The notes beneath the pieces were generated by a model. That model ran no database searches. It was not told the origin of the DNA and was given only the letters and a program-made list of their open reading frames with translations. Position numbers and translations under genes: made by a program. A DNA stretch of 64,000 nt from Viscum album (lineage: Eukaryota; Streptophyta; Magnoliopsida; Santalales; Viscaceae), in assembly GCA_963277665.1 (NCBI GenBank), contig OY728165.1, forward strand, positions 1,757,920,772 through 1,757,984,771. Direction: 5' to 3'. How positions within the stretch are numbered: the stretch's first letter is position 1; every line of letters starts with the position of its first letter. Positions 40,860 to 54,796 of the stretch are shown one piece after another.

Positions 40860-43396
40860 GATATTTATTATATCATTATATTTATGTAATTATAACAACA
40901 CATATACCATCTTAATTTCTATTCAATCGGAATATAATAATGAAACACATGTTTATAGAGAATTACAGCCTCGCCAAGAGATGGGAATCAGTATTTAATT
41001 ACATTAGAATGGAAGGAAATAATGGCAGGTTTTTATAACTCATGTGATATATAAATTAGATAAAAATTAATTTTATATTTTATTTACCTTTACTTTGTCT
41101 CATAATTCATTAAAATAAAATCATCATTCATGTGTCCATATAGTTTGTCATCCCCATGAATGTTGTAATTTATTTAAAATCTTTAACATTAAAAGATTTC
41201 TTTAAATAGATATATAAATAAAATTTATGACATTTATATCACGGTTATGATTATGAATATTATGGAACCATTAAAAAAGTAGGAATACTGAAAATACCTA
41301 CTTATGAAATACATGAAAAAAGATGTAATTACATGGAATGAGATTTTAAAAAGGATTTTCAATAATGGGTAACAATCTGTCATAATTTAATAAAGTATGG
41401 TATGATATATATATATTTATGATTTTATAATAGATAAATAATAAAATTATATTTATTAATCATGATGTTTGAATGTATATTAATTGTTTTGATACTTATT
41501 GTTTAAGATTTTATTCTCAATTAATATTCATTGGGATATACATTACATTATTCACATATCTTCATTTAGAATATTTACATACTGCCAAAATTGACATGTA
41601 TTATCATGAAATAATTTATTCTTGTTATTTTATAAGTTACATTAAATATTATTCATTTAAGGGTGTTATGATTAAATTTTACCAAAGTGGTAAGGGTTTT
41701 ATGATACAATCTCACCATTTATTAGGATTTTTTTTATAATTCAGATGGTGAAATATTATTATCTATCCCTCCAGAGACTCATTAATTTAATTATTCTATT
41801 TTTATTTCATAAAAATTACTTTTTCATTATTTTTCTTTTCAATATCCATGTATGATTTTAGAAGAGTGCCATTTTGAAAAATAAACTTTGTTTATCTCGT
41901 CTATTGATAACACTTTTTTATACATAGTGATTTTTAAAAAATGATTTATAAGACATTACATCACTGAAATATTTCTTAATATAATTTGCCTCATATTTTA
42001 TTTTTTTCAAATTATTTTGAACGGAGTAATCTTATCATTTTATAAATAAGGACAATTTAAGTTTTACAAAAATTATAAATTGTGTCATTATTCTAACATG
42101 TACGACATGAATAGTATTTTCCTTCTTTCCTAGCAACCATATATTTAAAATATTATTTTATAAGTTCCTAAGTTTATTTTACAAGAAAATATTTTAGTCA
42201 ATTTTTCATGAACATTTATTTTTAAAATGTTAATTTCAATGTGAAAGTGTTATTTTCCTTATGAAATGTTTTAAATAATCATTAAATCATATTTTAATAT
42301 TTTTGGAGATTAATTTCAAATAATAGAATTTTAAATATGTTTTATATTTAAAACTAATTTTTAAAAAATTTATAATATTATTTCATCATGAAATATACCA
42401 TGTAATATCATTCACAAAATCATTTATCATATATGATTCCATTATTTTTATGTTACCTAAGAATAATGTTTCAATGACACCGTATTTATTATTTTTGTGA
42501 TGGTTTATCTTTATGGAGAAAATATATTTATGAATATGATTTTATTCCGTGAGTTATTCTCTGACGAAATGTTTATGAAACCCATTTATTTTCATGGATT
42601 CTTATATAATAAATTTGTTATGATAAAAATTTATTTTTATAGTCTATTATTTTATTAATGACCAGTTAGTCACATATCTCATCATGGGTTATGATATGAT
42701 AAAATCTGTAGGATCTTACAACACAATTATGTATTATTTCAATTATTTGATGAGTTGGACCTATATCTCCCCCTAAATCATTGGGTAAATTTATGATATC
42801 TCATGAGGTAACTAAGACTGCAATGGGGAGTGATCCTAGTACTATATGGGACATTTTCCAGTAGGATATTCTTTAGAGTGAACCTTGAAAACAATGATGG
42901 TTATGGGAGTGACCCCATGCCACTAGGATAGACTTTAGAAAGATCCTTTACTACTCTGGATATTATTATCTAATCTTACATGTTTTTAAAAAAGTTATCT
43001 ATTATGAAAGTGTTATGCTCTAATGGATTATGATCATTTATTCCTATGTGATTCATTTATTAGTAATGAATATTATGTTTTTCATGACTCATGTTTATAG
43101 TCCATGATATATACGTTACTTATAGTTTTTTTAAATGTTACAATAATATTGTTATTCCCTAATGATAATGTAATATTAATATCTCCCTAATTTCCTATTA
43201 CTAACAATATTAGGAAACCCATTACCAATATTTACCATCCTCATGATTTGATGATAATAATTATTTGTGATATGCCTATAATGAGTTATAATTATGAGAA
43301 CAATATGGGAGACAATGTAGAACTCATATCAACAAAACTTTTATATATCCTTGTTTTTAATGGAAGTATACCAAAATGATTCGGGTCTCGATGATT

Positions 43397-44740
43397 ATGC
43401 TATCTAACAAAAAAACTACATATTATGATGAAATTTACCTGTATGAATGGATTTTTACATTAGATTTTATATTAGAATAAGGTTTAGATAATCCATCGAA
43501 ACTAGTATAAGAAAAATTATCTCTCAACCCATATGATGATCCTTAGTATATGATAAAATACTAATCTTTTGGTAAGGAATATACTTTTTTGTTTACCATG
43601 TAATAAGTTCATTTTTTGATACTAAATCTATACATGATTCTAGGAACGATTCACTATGTGGTAATAAATACGAAATAGCCACAAATAGATTTAACAGCTC
43701 TGTACCTAGTATATAAAAAAGTTCCTTACTCTACATCTTGTTTTAAATCCTATGGGATATGACTTTGATATTCAAAAAATAATTATAAACTATCATGAAA
43801 TATTTTAATAGATTATTATCTTGGATAACCAATTTTAACACTTATATATGGTATATTTAACATATGGTGTCATGATTTACGCATACTACAAGTAATTTTT
43901 CCGATTATTTGGCTTTCAATTATGATTAGTTTTGGTCAAATTATGTTTTTTTTCAGTCAATGGTCAATACCAAATGGAACTACATTAACATTGAATTTAA
44001 TGGTCTATGTGATGAAGAGATTCCAAAATAGATGTTGATTGGAGAGAAGTATATTCTGATTATTAATAATAATCTGTCATGACATATTATTAACAATGGG
44101 AAAATTGGTGATATTTCATAGGCATCAAAGAGGAAGAATATATAATTAAATTAATTCTCATATTGATATTATCATATAATAAATATTATTCTTCTTCATA
44201 AATGTCCATTAGTTGGGAGAAACTCCTATGAAAATATCACAACTAGAAGGGATGATGTATTTATTGTGGAAAATAAGTTTATAGGCTGCTGAATTGTTGA
44301 TGAGATAAGTATCTTATGTGTGGGAAACATATTAATTATCTATGTCAGTGCCCTAATACAAGAGTCCACATCTAGAACAACTAAGGACATTTCTTATTTG
44401 AATCATTTTTGTGGAAGAATTTTTGTATTTATGTGTATGTATTCATGGATTATGTTGATGAAGTATTTTATTAATGGAATTTGGATAATAATACTCATGA
44501 ATCATCTAACGATTGTGTTAATTTTGGAAGAACATATGTCTTGATGAAAGGTTAACATAAGAGTTATGGATACTATCATGGGTTTATTAGATTAAGATTT
44601 ATCACAATTTCATACTTCTAATCACATGTTTTGGGGTTTTATGTTATGGTATTTTATCTAGCTTATGGATATTTTGGGAGATATTTATGGTAATACCACC
44701 CTTTAGTTTTTTATATGTTTTTGTGAAAAATTATTTGAGA
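43397..44740 (+). pseudogene. Gag remnant of gypsy D with deleted protease/RT fingers
   Basis: Mostly unreadable. Near 44310-44352 LMCGKHINYLCQCP looks like a CCHC zinc knuckle shortened by two residues. The RT palm begins only about 445 bp later, whereas in A the same interval is about 1.1 kb, so roughly 0.65 kb holding protease and RT fingers seems to be missing. Gag N-terminal blocks were not recognised. Confidence 0.55.
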
Positions 44741-45080
44741 ATGATATAACCAAGATGATATTCTATATATAGTATGGAAACCCTGAGTATATAGTGACTC
44801 TATTTCATCCTACTAATTCTCCTGTTATCATCTGGGATTTTATCAATAGAGTCTTTAGATATTACCTAAACAATTTTGGGGTGGTTTTTATAGATGATAC
44901 GATTAATTATTCCTTCATAAATGAAGATAATGGATATCATATGAGAATTTTAATAAAATCCATACTATAGGAGAAAATATATTTTTTAAGAGTGAATATT
45001 TTATCTACAAAAATATACATTTTTTGGTCATATAATCTCAACATTGGGTATATTAGTAGGTTCATAAAATATGGAGGCAG
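44741..45080 (+). pseudogene. Reverse transcriptase palm (gypsy D)
   Basis: Reads TKMIFYI, a stop, then YGNPEYIVTLFHPTNSPVI, FINRVFRYYLNNFGVVFIDD and IFWSYNLNIGYI, matching the gypsy RT blocks from 'TAFRTRYGHYEF' to 'FLGHVVS..G'. The catalytic box VFIDD keeps both aspartates. The fingers before it are absent, so the domain is incomplete. Stops are present. Confidence 0.87.
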
Positions 45081-45660
45081 TTAAGCACTATCCTAATAAT
45101 ACCCCATAACTGAGATATGAAACATTCTTTATTTTGTTTGATATTATCAATTGTTTCGGACTAATTAATAATGAATCACTGATCCTCTAACCATGTTAAC
45201 TCAGAAGGGATCCAATTTCCTCAAGATAACATAATTTGAGGGAAATTATAAGGAATTAAATATATTTTTAGTCATTGAATATTTCATTACATTACCCTAT
45301 ATTAGATAATGGTTTCTATTCTATAGGGATGCATCCAAAAAGGAACATATATGTGTTTTTATGAAGAATTAAATTTTTATTGGTTATTCTTTTTCAAAAT
45401 TGATGGTTCATTATAAAAATTAAATAACTCGTGATTTAGAGTTATATGTGTTAATTTTTTAATTAATGACATGAAGAAATTATCATATTGGGAAAACCGT
45501 GATATATATATAAATAAAAAAATTAAAAAGTATATATTCACATAGAATGAGCTTAATAAGACGAAGATAAGATGGTTGGATCTAATCAAGGATTATAACT
45601 TCTCAATACATTACAACTCAGGGAATGAAGATAGGGGGATGATTATTTAGGTCGAAATGA
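45081..45660 (+). pseudogene. RNase H (gypsy D)
   Basis: Near 45190 LTQKGSNF matches the RT-RNase H linker 'LTQKGAPF'. Near 45330 DASKKEHICVFMK matches 'DASKKGLGCVLMQ'. From about 45560 ELNKTKIRWLDLIKDYNFSI and HYNSGNED match 'ELN.RQRRWLEL.KDYD..I.YHPGKAN', followed by a degraded 'DALSRK'. Stops and shifts interrupt it. Confidence 0.83.
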
Positions 45661-47230
45661 ATATAATATTTTATCTATGACGAAAAAAAACATCATTTAT
45701 GTTTGGATTTTTAAAGGATATCTCTTAAAATCATGAATTAATGGGATAAATATTTTCTTTCGCAAATGATTTTTCAATCATATTTCCATATAAAGACAAA
45801 ATACGTCAAGAAGGAAGATGTGGAGATTCTGGAGAATGTGAGAAATTTTATTGAGTTATTCATTGATGATGGTTGAATGCTAAAATTTTACAACCTTTTA
45901 CTTATTTAATCAATACCATATTTACATATAGAGTGTTTATAATTATATTATATTCTACCAATATCTATTAATCCCTCATGAAGAAAGATTTATTTAGATA
46001 AAGAAGTTTATTTCTAGTGGAATGTAATGAAGGGATGCATTTTAGATTTTGTATCTCTTTTCATAATATTTCCACAATTTATGGTCAGTAGACCGATTCA
46101 TAAAAATATTTTACAACCATTATCTAAGACATAATGGACATTGGAAAATATCTCCATGGGGTTTTTCATTGGACTCTCAAAACCATTTAATGGGAAAAAT
46201 ATTACAAGGGTTATTTCGATTTCATTATGAAGTTATCACACATAATATATATCATAAAATATTTCTTAATGGATAATATTTTCAGTATATAATGTAATGT
46301 AGTGTTAAAGTTTAATTTTTTTCAACATTGTTTACAATATGTTTTTGATATGTTGTTTACCTCGATGTTATAGGGAAATATTTAACATTCCCTAGATATA
46401 GAGCCATGTTTCAGTACAACATATCATCCATGGGAATATGGTTATCTTTACATAAAAAATATAACCTTATAGTGAATTCATAGAAATTTTTTTATGCTTT
46501 TCGATGAAGTATGTGATCAAAACATTCCTCATGTTAAGATTTCATATAATAATATCTTTTCCTCATGCATTCTGATAGATTCTTATTAATAAATTTATAG
46601 AATTTTGTGAATAAATCCACTAAAATTGGATGAAACTTGCCAAATAATAATAATAGGACAACATTTAGATGAAGAGAGGGGATAAAATGGTATAAACATT
46701 CAACATAAAAAAATTATGGCATAATGTCAATAGAAAATATATACTGATAATTGTCAATGTAATCTATAATTTAATATTTGTGATAAGGAATTATTTGATT
46801 TTCTCTATGCAAGAAATTTATGAGATTCAGGATGAAAAGAAATCTAAGACATTGTTATATTGATCCATTGTAAATTAATGGTAATATCAGGATGGTATCT
46901 TATTGATTTTTAACTCCACCAAACATATCTCATGTCCATGATGTGTTCCATGTGTCTCTTCGGAGAATGTACTTATACAGCACTTCATAAGAAATGAAAA
47001 TCAAGTTCATAACAATGGAAAATTCTAGTTATTATGGGGAACAACTAGTATAGAATTCTAGAAAATATAAGGACTTTTCTACATAACAATACATCTATTC
47101 TTGATAATGTTTTTTCAGAAAATCCATTATATTAAGAAATCAATGTATGAATCTAAGGATATGATGTGGAAGTAGTACCCCCAATTTTTTGTAATAAAAG
47201 TGATTGAATATGTAGGGATAAATTCTACTT
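45661..47230 (+). pseudogene. Integrase and chromodomain remnant (gypsy D)
   Basis: By position this is integrase, but its core blocks are barely readable. Near 46915-46985 PPNISHVHDVFHVSLRRMYL matches the 'P.LS.VHDVFHVS.LRKY' block that links integrase to the chromodomain. Beyond it, near 47140-47215, a degraded stretch could be the end of the chromodomain. A purine-rich aatgagggta lies just before the 3' LTR. Confidence 0.7.
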
Positions 47231-47243
47231 AATGAGGGTATAT

Positions 47244-48469
47244 TATAACAACCTAAAATTATATGAAATATTTTTTTAATAAATGCATTATGTAGAACAC
47301 AAAGTTTTGACTATCAATTATATTTTATTAATATTTTTAGTTAAAAATACCATAATAACATAGCCATTAAAGTTAGTGTTATTAATGAGAATTACTACTT
47401 TTAAAATAGTAGTAATTTTGGTTTTATAGAATGAAAACATATTTATAAAAAAGTGCTATATTTTTAGTAAATATATTATGTGTTTTGAAAAAAAATCCAT
47501 CAATAATATTATTATATCATTTTAAAAAAAAATTCATTCACACATTTATAAAATTTATTTGACATAATAAATATTATATTTAAATCTAAATGTAAATATT
47601 ACCTATGATTTTATTTTTATTCATTCTATGAGAAGATATTTTTTTGATTAATATTAAAAAATAAGGGAATATTATTTAAAACTGTATTTTAAATTATTAT
47701 ATTTAAAAAGACCCATACTGGTTAAAAATTTATAAATGGTATAATTAGTTTTATTTTATATTTCACTAACCAAATTAGGTCATAAAAATCAATTTCATAT
47801 TTAATTATGATTTTAAAGCTTTCTATATGTATTTCATTTCTTTATATTGAAACCTCTATTATATTCATGATTTCGTGCTTAATTTTAAACTGAATTCTTC
47901 CACTTATGTGAATAGAAATTGGAAAAAATAATTCCATATTTTGAATCAGAATAATTAATATAACCTAACAAGGTCATATTAAATATTTACCTAATTAATA
48001 TTAAATAGAGTAAAAATGAATTATTTTGGTTAATGTTAAGAACTCTTACTAGAGGTCAAAGTAAAATTATAATGTGTAAAATGATCTAGAAACTAGTACA
48101 ACAACCAGTTTATGGACTTGTTTAGATCTAAAAACATCAAAGGTTTTATAATTACCATTTTTCATTTTTTTTAAATGTGGGTACTCATTATTATGTTTCA
48201 AAAATAAATATGGGTCCTCTCCATAACATATAAAAGGCCACTCAGACTTCTCTCCACCACCGACTTGCAAAAATCCCTTTTTAGATATTAAATTTCGATA
48301 TATCTTCTATAATTTCCTCACACATGTACTTGGGGCCTTAATTTGATTAGTTTACCCTCCTTTAAGGTATTTATGCATAAACCGAAAGAGTTCCTCTAAT
48401 GAAGAGATAAAGTTCCTAAATTCGTGTTTTCTTATTATTTCTTCTTCCACCTCCTCCATATATTTTTCA
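47244..48469 (+). repeat. 3' LTR of gypsy D, part 1
   Basis: tataacaacctaaaattata compares with tgtaacaccaaaagagaata at 39380, and the similarity continues (acacaaagttttgactatc against aaacactgagttttatgta). The segment ends where element C enters, flanked by tttca. Confidence 0.75.
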
Positions 48470-50941
48470 TATAACAAACTGAAATCTTATAAGTGAAATT
48501 TTATTTTTTATTTTAATTATATATTTTATTTAATATCACAAATATAGAAAAAAATGCACTTCATTTGTTTTATTTAAACCAATTTCATTTATAAGTCCAA
48601 TTGGTATCATTATCATTGAAAATATATTCATTTAACAATGATCATTTTACTAGTATAAATATAGGGTTAGGAAACATCAAATTGATATTATTCTAAGAAT
48701 TTGTGGCCCCATCTAGTAGGATAATACCCTAAGAGTCCCATTTACCATAGAATATTATGGACATAGAATCACTGGAATTTTACAATGACCAATTAAAATC
48801 TAAGATCCATAACTAAAGAATGAGTAAAACCATTTGTGGGATATTTTCTAGATCATTTAGATCATGATCAAAACCAAATACACCAAACCACCCTGTGACG
48901 ATATCACTGTAGAACACCATACTATTAGAGAGATTTTGTCTATATTAATGGTATATTTGTCAATGGAATAATAGTCAGAAAATATATATTTTATTTTAAA
49001 TCAAATAATGTTTATAATTACTTATTATCATTACATAATAAATGAAATTGATTTTGATAGAATAAAAGACAAATTGAATTTTTGGGTAACATTTATATTT
49101 AATTAAAGAGGTTATTTTAGTTAATTAATTTCTTTTTTATATAAATAATATTTTATTTAATTATAATTATTTAATAATTTTAATGAAATATAAATGAACA
49201 TAGTATTTTTATTAATTCAAATGTTATTTTGATGTGTGTTTGACAAATTTTATTGTAAAAAATTCTCAATATTTCATAATAAATGTGATAATTAGATTAA
49301 AATTGACTATTAAAATTTTTAGATAATTATTCAGATAAAATTAATATATATTTTTAATCAGAATGTCAAAATAATCCAATGGATCATTTCTCAAACATTT
49401 CATAATATGTTGAATTCTCAAGTAAAAAATTCAATATGGTATAAATATGTGGTGTGTATCATTACATTATAATGACCCTATGTGATGTAAAAAATATTCA
49501 AAAGGGTATCCATTATAAAATATATGTTTTTCCTTTAAAATAATTTTATTTTATTATTATTGGATTAATTTTAGAAATCATTTATGAATCCTCATATATA
49601 TATATAATATTTTAGGGTTTTAAAATGAATTCTTTAAGAGTGTGACTCACATCCATGTTATCAAGGGTATTATTTTAAAGAAATCGGACAATATAATAAA
49701 AAAATAACAGAATCCCTCAATATTATTAAAATACCATTCGGAACAATAATTGGTTGTTTTTTGGTCTTGGTTATTTTAATTTATATTAGCAAACACCTAT
49801 GTTTGAAAAATGATAAAGAACTCCCCACTCATTAAATATATAAACAAACAAACCCTATATCCCAATTTTTTTCCATAAAAATACTTAGGAAATATATTTA
49901 CTCTTTGATCAACTCTATAGTGTCATCCTATGGACCCCAAAGATCTCAATAGGTCAACCAAATAATTTCGAATCACTCTGTGAAAATAATGGCTCTTTTT
50001 TTGCTCCTCCTTATTTAAGATTATTCTTTTTCTTATTCCATTTATCATCATTTCCTACGGTTTTTACATTTACTTACATACCACAAATTTGGTAAAAATT
50101 ATGTATAAAAGATGATAAATACATTTCAGTATCATCAATCCCTCCCATAAACATTCATACCCCCTGTTATGCTGCTAAATTTTCACCATGATTTTCAATG
50201 ACAAACAATTGTGTAGGGAATACCGTACCCATTTGATTTCATGGGTATTATAATTTATTCAAACATAATCCATTTTTGTGGAATTAAATATATGTATTAA
50301 ACACACCATAATCATGTGAAAACCATTATTATGGATTATTCTATGTTTTATGATATATGTGGAACACCTAAGTGTGAGAGTGAAATGAATTTGATAGGTG
50401 ATCTTGGAGTTATATGGCGCAAAAATGCATTAGTTAATGTTTTAGTCTCATTAGACCTCATTGAATGGATTAGGGAATCAACCTGATATATCATTATAAA
50501 TTTCCCACCATTATGTCTTGGATGTTATCCTTGACCTTTATTATGATGTTTTGTATTAATATTTTACCACAATTCCCATGTTTCATGTATGATTATAATG
50601 TTATATCATGCCACATTTTTTTATTGTCATTTTCAACCAATTTATGTAACATTAGTATTCCATTTTCTATTTGGTAAATCATTTTTATTGTAATTATATG
50701 TTTATTCCAATAAGAGGATGTATATATCCCCCTTTCTTCTATATATCCCATGGTTATCAAATGTATTATTATGTATGATCATGTGAAGAATGTTTTCAAC
50801 AAAGATAATGTATTTCCGGTTTTCAGTTTCTATATAATGGACCTAATTCCCAATGGGAATTGAATTCTCATCCCTTCAATTTTTAATATGTTTAATCATA
50901 TTTAATCAAAAATGAATAAAAGTGTAATAATTATTAGGTTT
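48470..50941 (+). repeat. 5' LTR of gypsy C
   Basis: Start tataacaaactgaaatctta, equivalent to ttttaacatccaaatatttt at 54797. Shared stretches include tggtatcattatcattgaaa (48601-48620) and its counterpart at 54925. TATA box tatataaa at 49837-49844, palindrome variant tctcattaga at 50446-50455. The 3' border near 50941 is inferred from the alignment and may be off by some tens of bases. A weak tRNA-primer-like site (tggttattttggg) follows at 50967. Confidence 0.78.
49821..49860 (+). promoter_or_regulatory. Core promoter of gypsy C 5' LTR
   Basis: ctccccactcattaaatata runs into tatataaa at 49837-49844. The 3' LTR has the same cccactcatt spacer before its TATA. Confidence 0.6.
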
Positions 50942-52300
50942 TCATAGTCTGTTTCATTGGATTGTTTGGTTATTTTGGGATTAGGATTAGGAATCTCCAG
51001 TAAATTCTATAAGAATAATATTAAGTACAATAAAACATACATAAATTTTTGTAATTATATATTACATGGTTTATCAATATGATACCTCACATTTTGGATC
51101 CTACAAGTCAATGCTTCTTTGGATAAAATGTACATAGTGGTAAAACATGAAAACACCATGTTGAGATAGACTCGATCGAAAACTGGTGCATGACAATGAT
51201 CCTGGCTACACACCTGGTATTAAAATCACTAAAGATATTCACTGGTAAATTCACAAGATAAATAAGAACCATTATAATGATTTGAATTTCCCAAAATATT
51301 ACATGACAATAAATAGATAAGGGATAACATTTAAGGAATCCTAGAAATGAATACATTGTGAAATATATTTCATTTATAAGTTATAAATTTAATGTCACTA
51401 GATTCCAATTTTTGTGTTTAATAGTTTGAACATAAATATCCATAATATATTAATTTATCTAATCCAATGGATAAAAATATAAGTAATCAGGTAAAAAAAT
51501 ATGGAGGTTATGTGATGGATTCAAAAACGAGATGCCTAACATGATGGGAGATCCATTGTAAAATATTATGGTTATGTGTAAACATCATTCAAAAAAAATT
51601 AAAAAATATTACTTTGTCAAATTCATAGTGATGTAATTGAAGATTAAGATGACATCTCCAGGTTGTTCAATTAATAATGTAGATATGAAAAAGAAGAACC
51701 ACTTTTATTTTGTTAAAAAAGTGTGGAAAGAGGTGCGATGGGAAATGTTACAATGGAATTGGGAGTTCTTTTATGTGATAAAAATATCAGTAATACTATC
51801 AATTTTAATATGAATAATGTATAATGTGATGAATGGAAATAATTTTCAATCTATGACACAATAAAATTTTATTTTCCATTGTTGTGGACAAGTCAGACAT
51901 TATCCATGATAATGCTCCATTCCAAAAGAAAACAAGAATGATGAGAGTCAAAAATTTCCATCCTCAAGGGAACTTGGAAAGTTATATGATGGGATGGATA
52001 ATGATGATTTAAATACATACAATTTATACTCTATAGTAGTTTATGTCATTTTGTATTTTAATCCATTCCCTATTATTATATATTGTATGTGTTCTAAGTA
52101 CATCATGTCATAACATGCTATTATTTTATATCCTTAGGGAAATCATTTATGAATATTGTACCGCATGATAGAGTTTGTTGGAATATTATTCATAAAATAT
52201 TTTAATTATCCATTTAGTGTAGTTTGATGTTTCCCTAGTCATGTAATAAATTTATTTGCATAATGATGATATGAATTTATTTGATAAGGAATCCAAATCC
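50942..52300 (+). pseudogene. Gag remnant with zinc knuckle (gypsy C)
   Basis: At 51875-51914 the plus strand reads FHCCGQVRHYP, two stops, then C. This is a CCHC knuckle (C-x2-C-x4-H-x4-C spacing) whose first Cys has become Phe and whose spacer holds the stops. The gag core upstream is not readable with confidence. Confidence 0.65.
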
Positions 52301-52439
52301 CATTCCATCAATAACCACTATATTCTATACGCATTCAGAGAGAATGATGATTCATCCTTAGAACTATCATATCAAGAATTTATGTTATTACCCTCTTAGG
52401 AATTATATTAAGATAAAATATTTTATTCTATGTAAACTT

Positions 52440-52670
52440 AGATCCTTAAAGACATGAACATTGTGAGGGAATATGCTAATGTGTTTCGCATAAGAACTAT
52501 TTGGTATCCCTCATAATTGAGTCGATGTGTTAAAAATCAAACTTATTGAAGGACGAAGTAACATCACTAGGTAATTTTATTATAATAAATGGGATATATA
52601 TATATAACCTTAAAATTAATAATTTAAGAATGGATGAGTCAAACAAAAGTGAATAATATATTTAGTTTCA
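52440..52670 (+). pseudogene. Protease-RT linker of gypsy C; RT core deleted
   Basis: 52453-52500 reads MNIVREYANVF, matching the linker 'IPVV.EFPDVFPEDL' just before RT. Within about 170 bp the frame already reaches FNGFYGKYHRFM, the 'FLGLAGYYRRFV' block after RT. The intervening RT fingers, palm and catalytic aspartates, normally about 0.7 kb, are absent. Confidence 0.78.
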
Positions 52671-53300
52671 ATGGATTTTATGGGAAATATCATCGATTTA
52701 TGAGAAATTGCTCAAACAAATTAAACACTACATCCATGATAACTCATAAGGTAGTGTTGTTTTTTAGGAATGATTGATGTGAAGAGGGATTCATTCAGTT
52801 GAAAATAGGTTTATCTATGCACTTGTACTCACACATCCCCCATGTGGAGAAATTTTCATTAAATTCACTCATGTTTCTATGTAGGTGATGGGGTTTATTT
52901 TAATGAACAATGAAAAAGTGATAGTTTATGCCTCAAGGAAACTGAATTTCCATGAAAAAAACTACCCAATTCAAAATATATATTTCATTCTGTAATGATA
53001 TTCATGTTGAAAATATGGTGTAATTATCCTTTTTGATGAGCAGTTTGAAAAATATATGGATCAAAATTACTCATTATTATATTCACACCGAATGAGATGA
53101 ATATACTCCAACGAAGTTGGTTATAGATGATTATGTACTATAAATTCTCAATACACTACAATCATAAGGATTATAATAATGTGGAATATTCTATAAATAG
53201 AAAATCTGCATCAATTTTATATTTGGTGAGAACTAAAAATGATCTAATCATCGAAGACTCAAATGATGGACATGGGAATCATAAAGGAGGGATCATCCTC
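52671..53300 (+). pseudogene. RNase H (gypsy C)
   Basis: 52905-52975 reads MNNEKVIVYASRKLNFHEKN, matching '.GRVIAYASRQLK.HE.NYPTHD'. An open frame from 53127 reads YKFSIHYNHKDYNNVEYSIN, equivalent to the domain end 'DYD.SI.YHPGKAN.VADALSRK'. The first Asp block near 52860 is not clear. Confidence 0.83.
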
Positions 53301-54440
53301 AATCGTTTCATAAATTATTTCTCTACAATATCTTAAATATAGGAGAAAGTATAATTACAAATATTATAAGGGAATTTTGATGAAATTAGAAACTCTAGGA
53401 AAATGGTAATAGTTAGAGTTGAATGTTAATGAATAAGGAGTTGGAATATATGGTTAAATACCATGTGTACCATCAAATGTTTAATTAAATAAGATTATGT
53501 TGGATGAGGTACATAGTAAAACCTTCCCATTACATTATGGAAGCATGAATATTTATCAATTTCTCTAATATCACTATTGGTGGGATAATATGATGACGTA
53601 GATCACATAGTATAGATCAATATGTCTTTAATGTTAGCATTCTAAGGTGAAAAGGAAATATTCAAGGGGGAGATGCCACCATTTCGAATGATTATATTGA
53701 TATTGGAAAACATCCCAAAGGAATTTTTCACTAGTCTTCCAATGACCTAAATATTAAATAATGCTCTTTGGGATTTGGTAGATATTTTACAAAGACTACT
53801 CATTTCATTTCGATTTGATTGGACTTCACACTCGGTCAATATTAAAGGATATGCATTAGATAAGCGGTGAGGCTTCATGGAACACCACAATCGAATTTAT
53901 ATGATTGTGATAAAATATTTAAATCCATGTTTTGGAAGATTATCAAACATGATCCAACAACCTTTTTTATCAATAGCACAACATTACACCCCTAAACTAA
54001 TGGAAATCTAGAATGAACTATCCAGATACATGAGTAGATGTTCAGGGTATTCTCAATTAGAAAAATGAAGATGTGGGAAAAACATTCCTCTAGTCATGTT
54101 CTCATAAAATAATTGTATCCACTAAAGGGTCTTAGTGGATCTGTATGAATCTATTCAAGATAATACATAAAGAAACAAATCATTTCAGGATGATATGGAT
54201 TAATGCAAGCTTTTAGGTCCTGAAATGGCTGGTTAAATGGTGGAAAAGTTCAAGACCATTCAAAGGCATACCAAGTCTCCCCGAGTCAATAGAATATCTA
54301 TAAAGAAAATATTAAATGTGACCATGATTTAAATTTTGGAAAATATTATTCATCCCCATATATGGATGGAAGAAATTCATTTGATTTTTGATGGAAGTAA
54401 ATATTAGTCTAAGATCGATCGATCCCATTGAGGCCCATTA
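53301..54440 (+). pseudogene. Integrase (gypsy C)
   Basis: 53490-53640 holds the zinc-binding region: LDEVHSKTFPLHYGSMNIYQ then HYWWDNMMT, matching 'EEAH.S.FSIHPGSTKMYRDLK.HYWWPGMK'. Integrase core pieces follow between 53700 and 54030 in shifting frames. Near 54090 PLVMFS and NNCIH lie where 'LPL.EFAYNNSYH' is expected, and near 54210 LLGPEMAG and MVEKFKTIQRH match 'LLGPE...E..EK...I..R'. Many stops; catalytic residues were not all found. Confidence 0.77.
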
Positions 54441-54459
54441 TTTCATTAGAGAAATGACC

Positions 54460-54790
54460 TATCTAATAGCTCTCCCACATAACCTATCCTTATAACATTT
54501 TTTATACCATATTTCACTCTTGAGAAAGTACTTACCAGACCCCTCCATTGTACTTAATGGAGTGGTGGTAACATTAGAGAATGATATCTCATATGAAAAT
54601 AATCTAGTGAAGATGTTTGATTATAGATACAAATCTCTATGGAATAAGACAACGCATCCTATCGATGTGTTGTGGAGAAACTGAAATTTTCATGAAGAGA
54701 TGTGGTAACCAGAGGAGGTGAAGAAAAAAATTGCCCTCATATATTTTAGTGTGTTAATGTGAAATTTTTTGATGAAATTTCTAATAGTGT
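54460..54790 (+). pseudogene. Chromodomain end of gypsy C
   Basis: ISLLRKYLPDPSIVL near 54508-54555 matches 'VSMLRKYIPDPSHVL'. VLWRN, then HEEMW, a stop, and PEEVKKK near 54670-54730 match the Tekay chromodomain end 'VLWRNH..EEATWE.EEEM'. The Trp of the core is followed by a stop where Glu is expected. Confidence 0.8.
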
Positions 54791-54796
54791 GATGAT

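Larger units (their letters stand above)
39380..43396 (+). repeat. 5' LTR of gypsy D
   Basis: TGTAACACC start at 39380, TATAAAA at 40398-40404 followed by a C/T-rich stretch, paired motifs at 40760-40782 and 40961-40985, palindrome variant tctcatgagg at 42799-42808. The end is placed where gattcgggtctcgatga resembles the terminal block of the other LTRs, 597 bp after the palindrome. At about 4.0 kb this is the longest LTR in the window. The 3' border is less certain than the start. Confidence 0.72.

Noticed and set aside
51108..51356. 82-codon minus-strand ORF
   Set aside because: Antisense to the gag region of gypsy C, with no recognisable motif.
53127..53336. 69-codon plus-strand ORF as a separate small gene
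   Set aside because: Its first part matches the end of gypsy RNase H; it is a surviving piece of the pol frame of C, not a gene.
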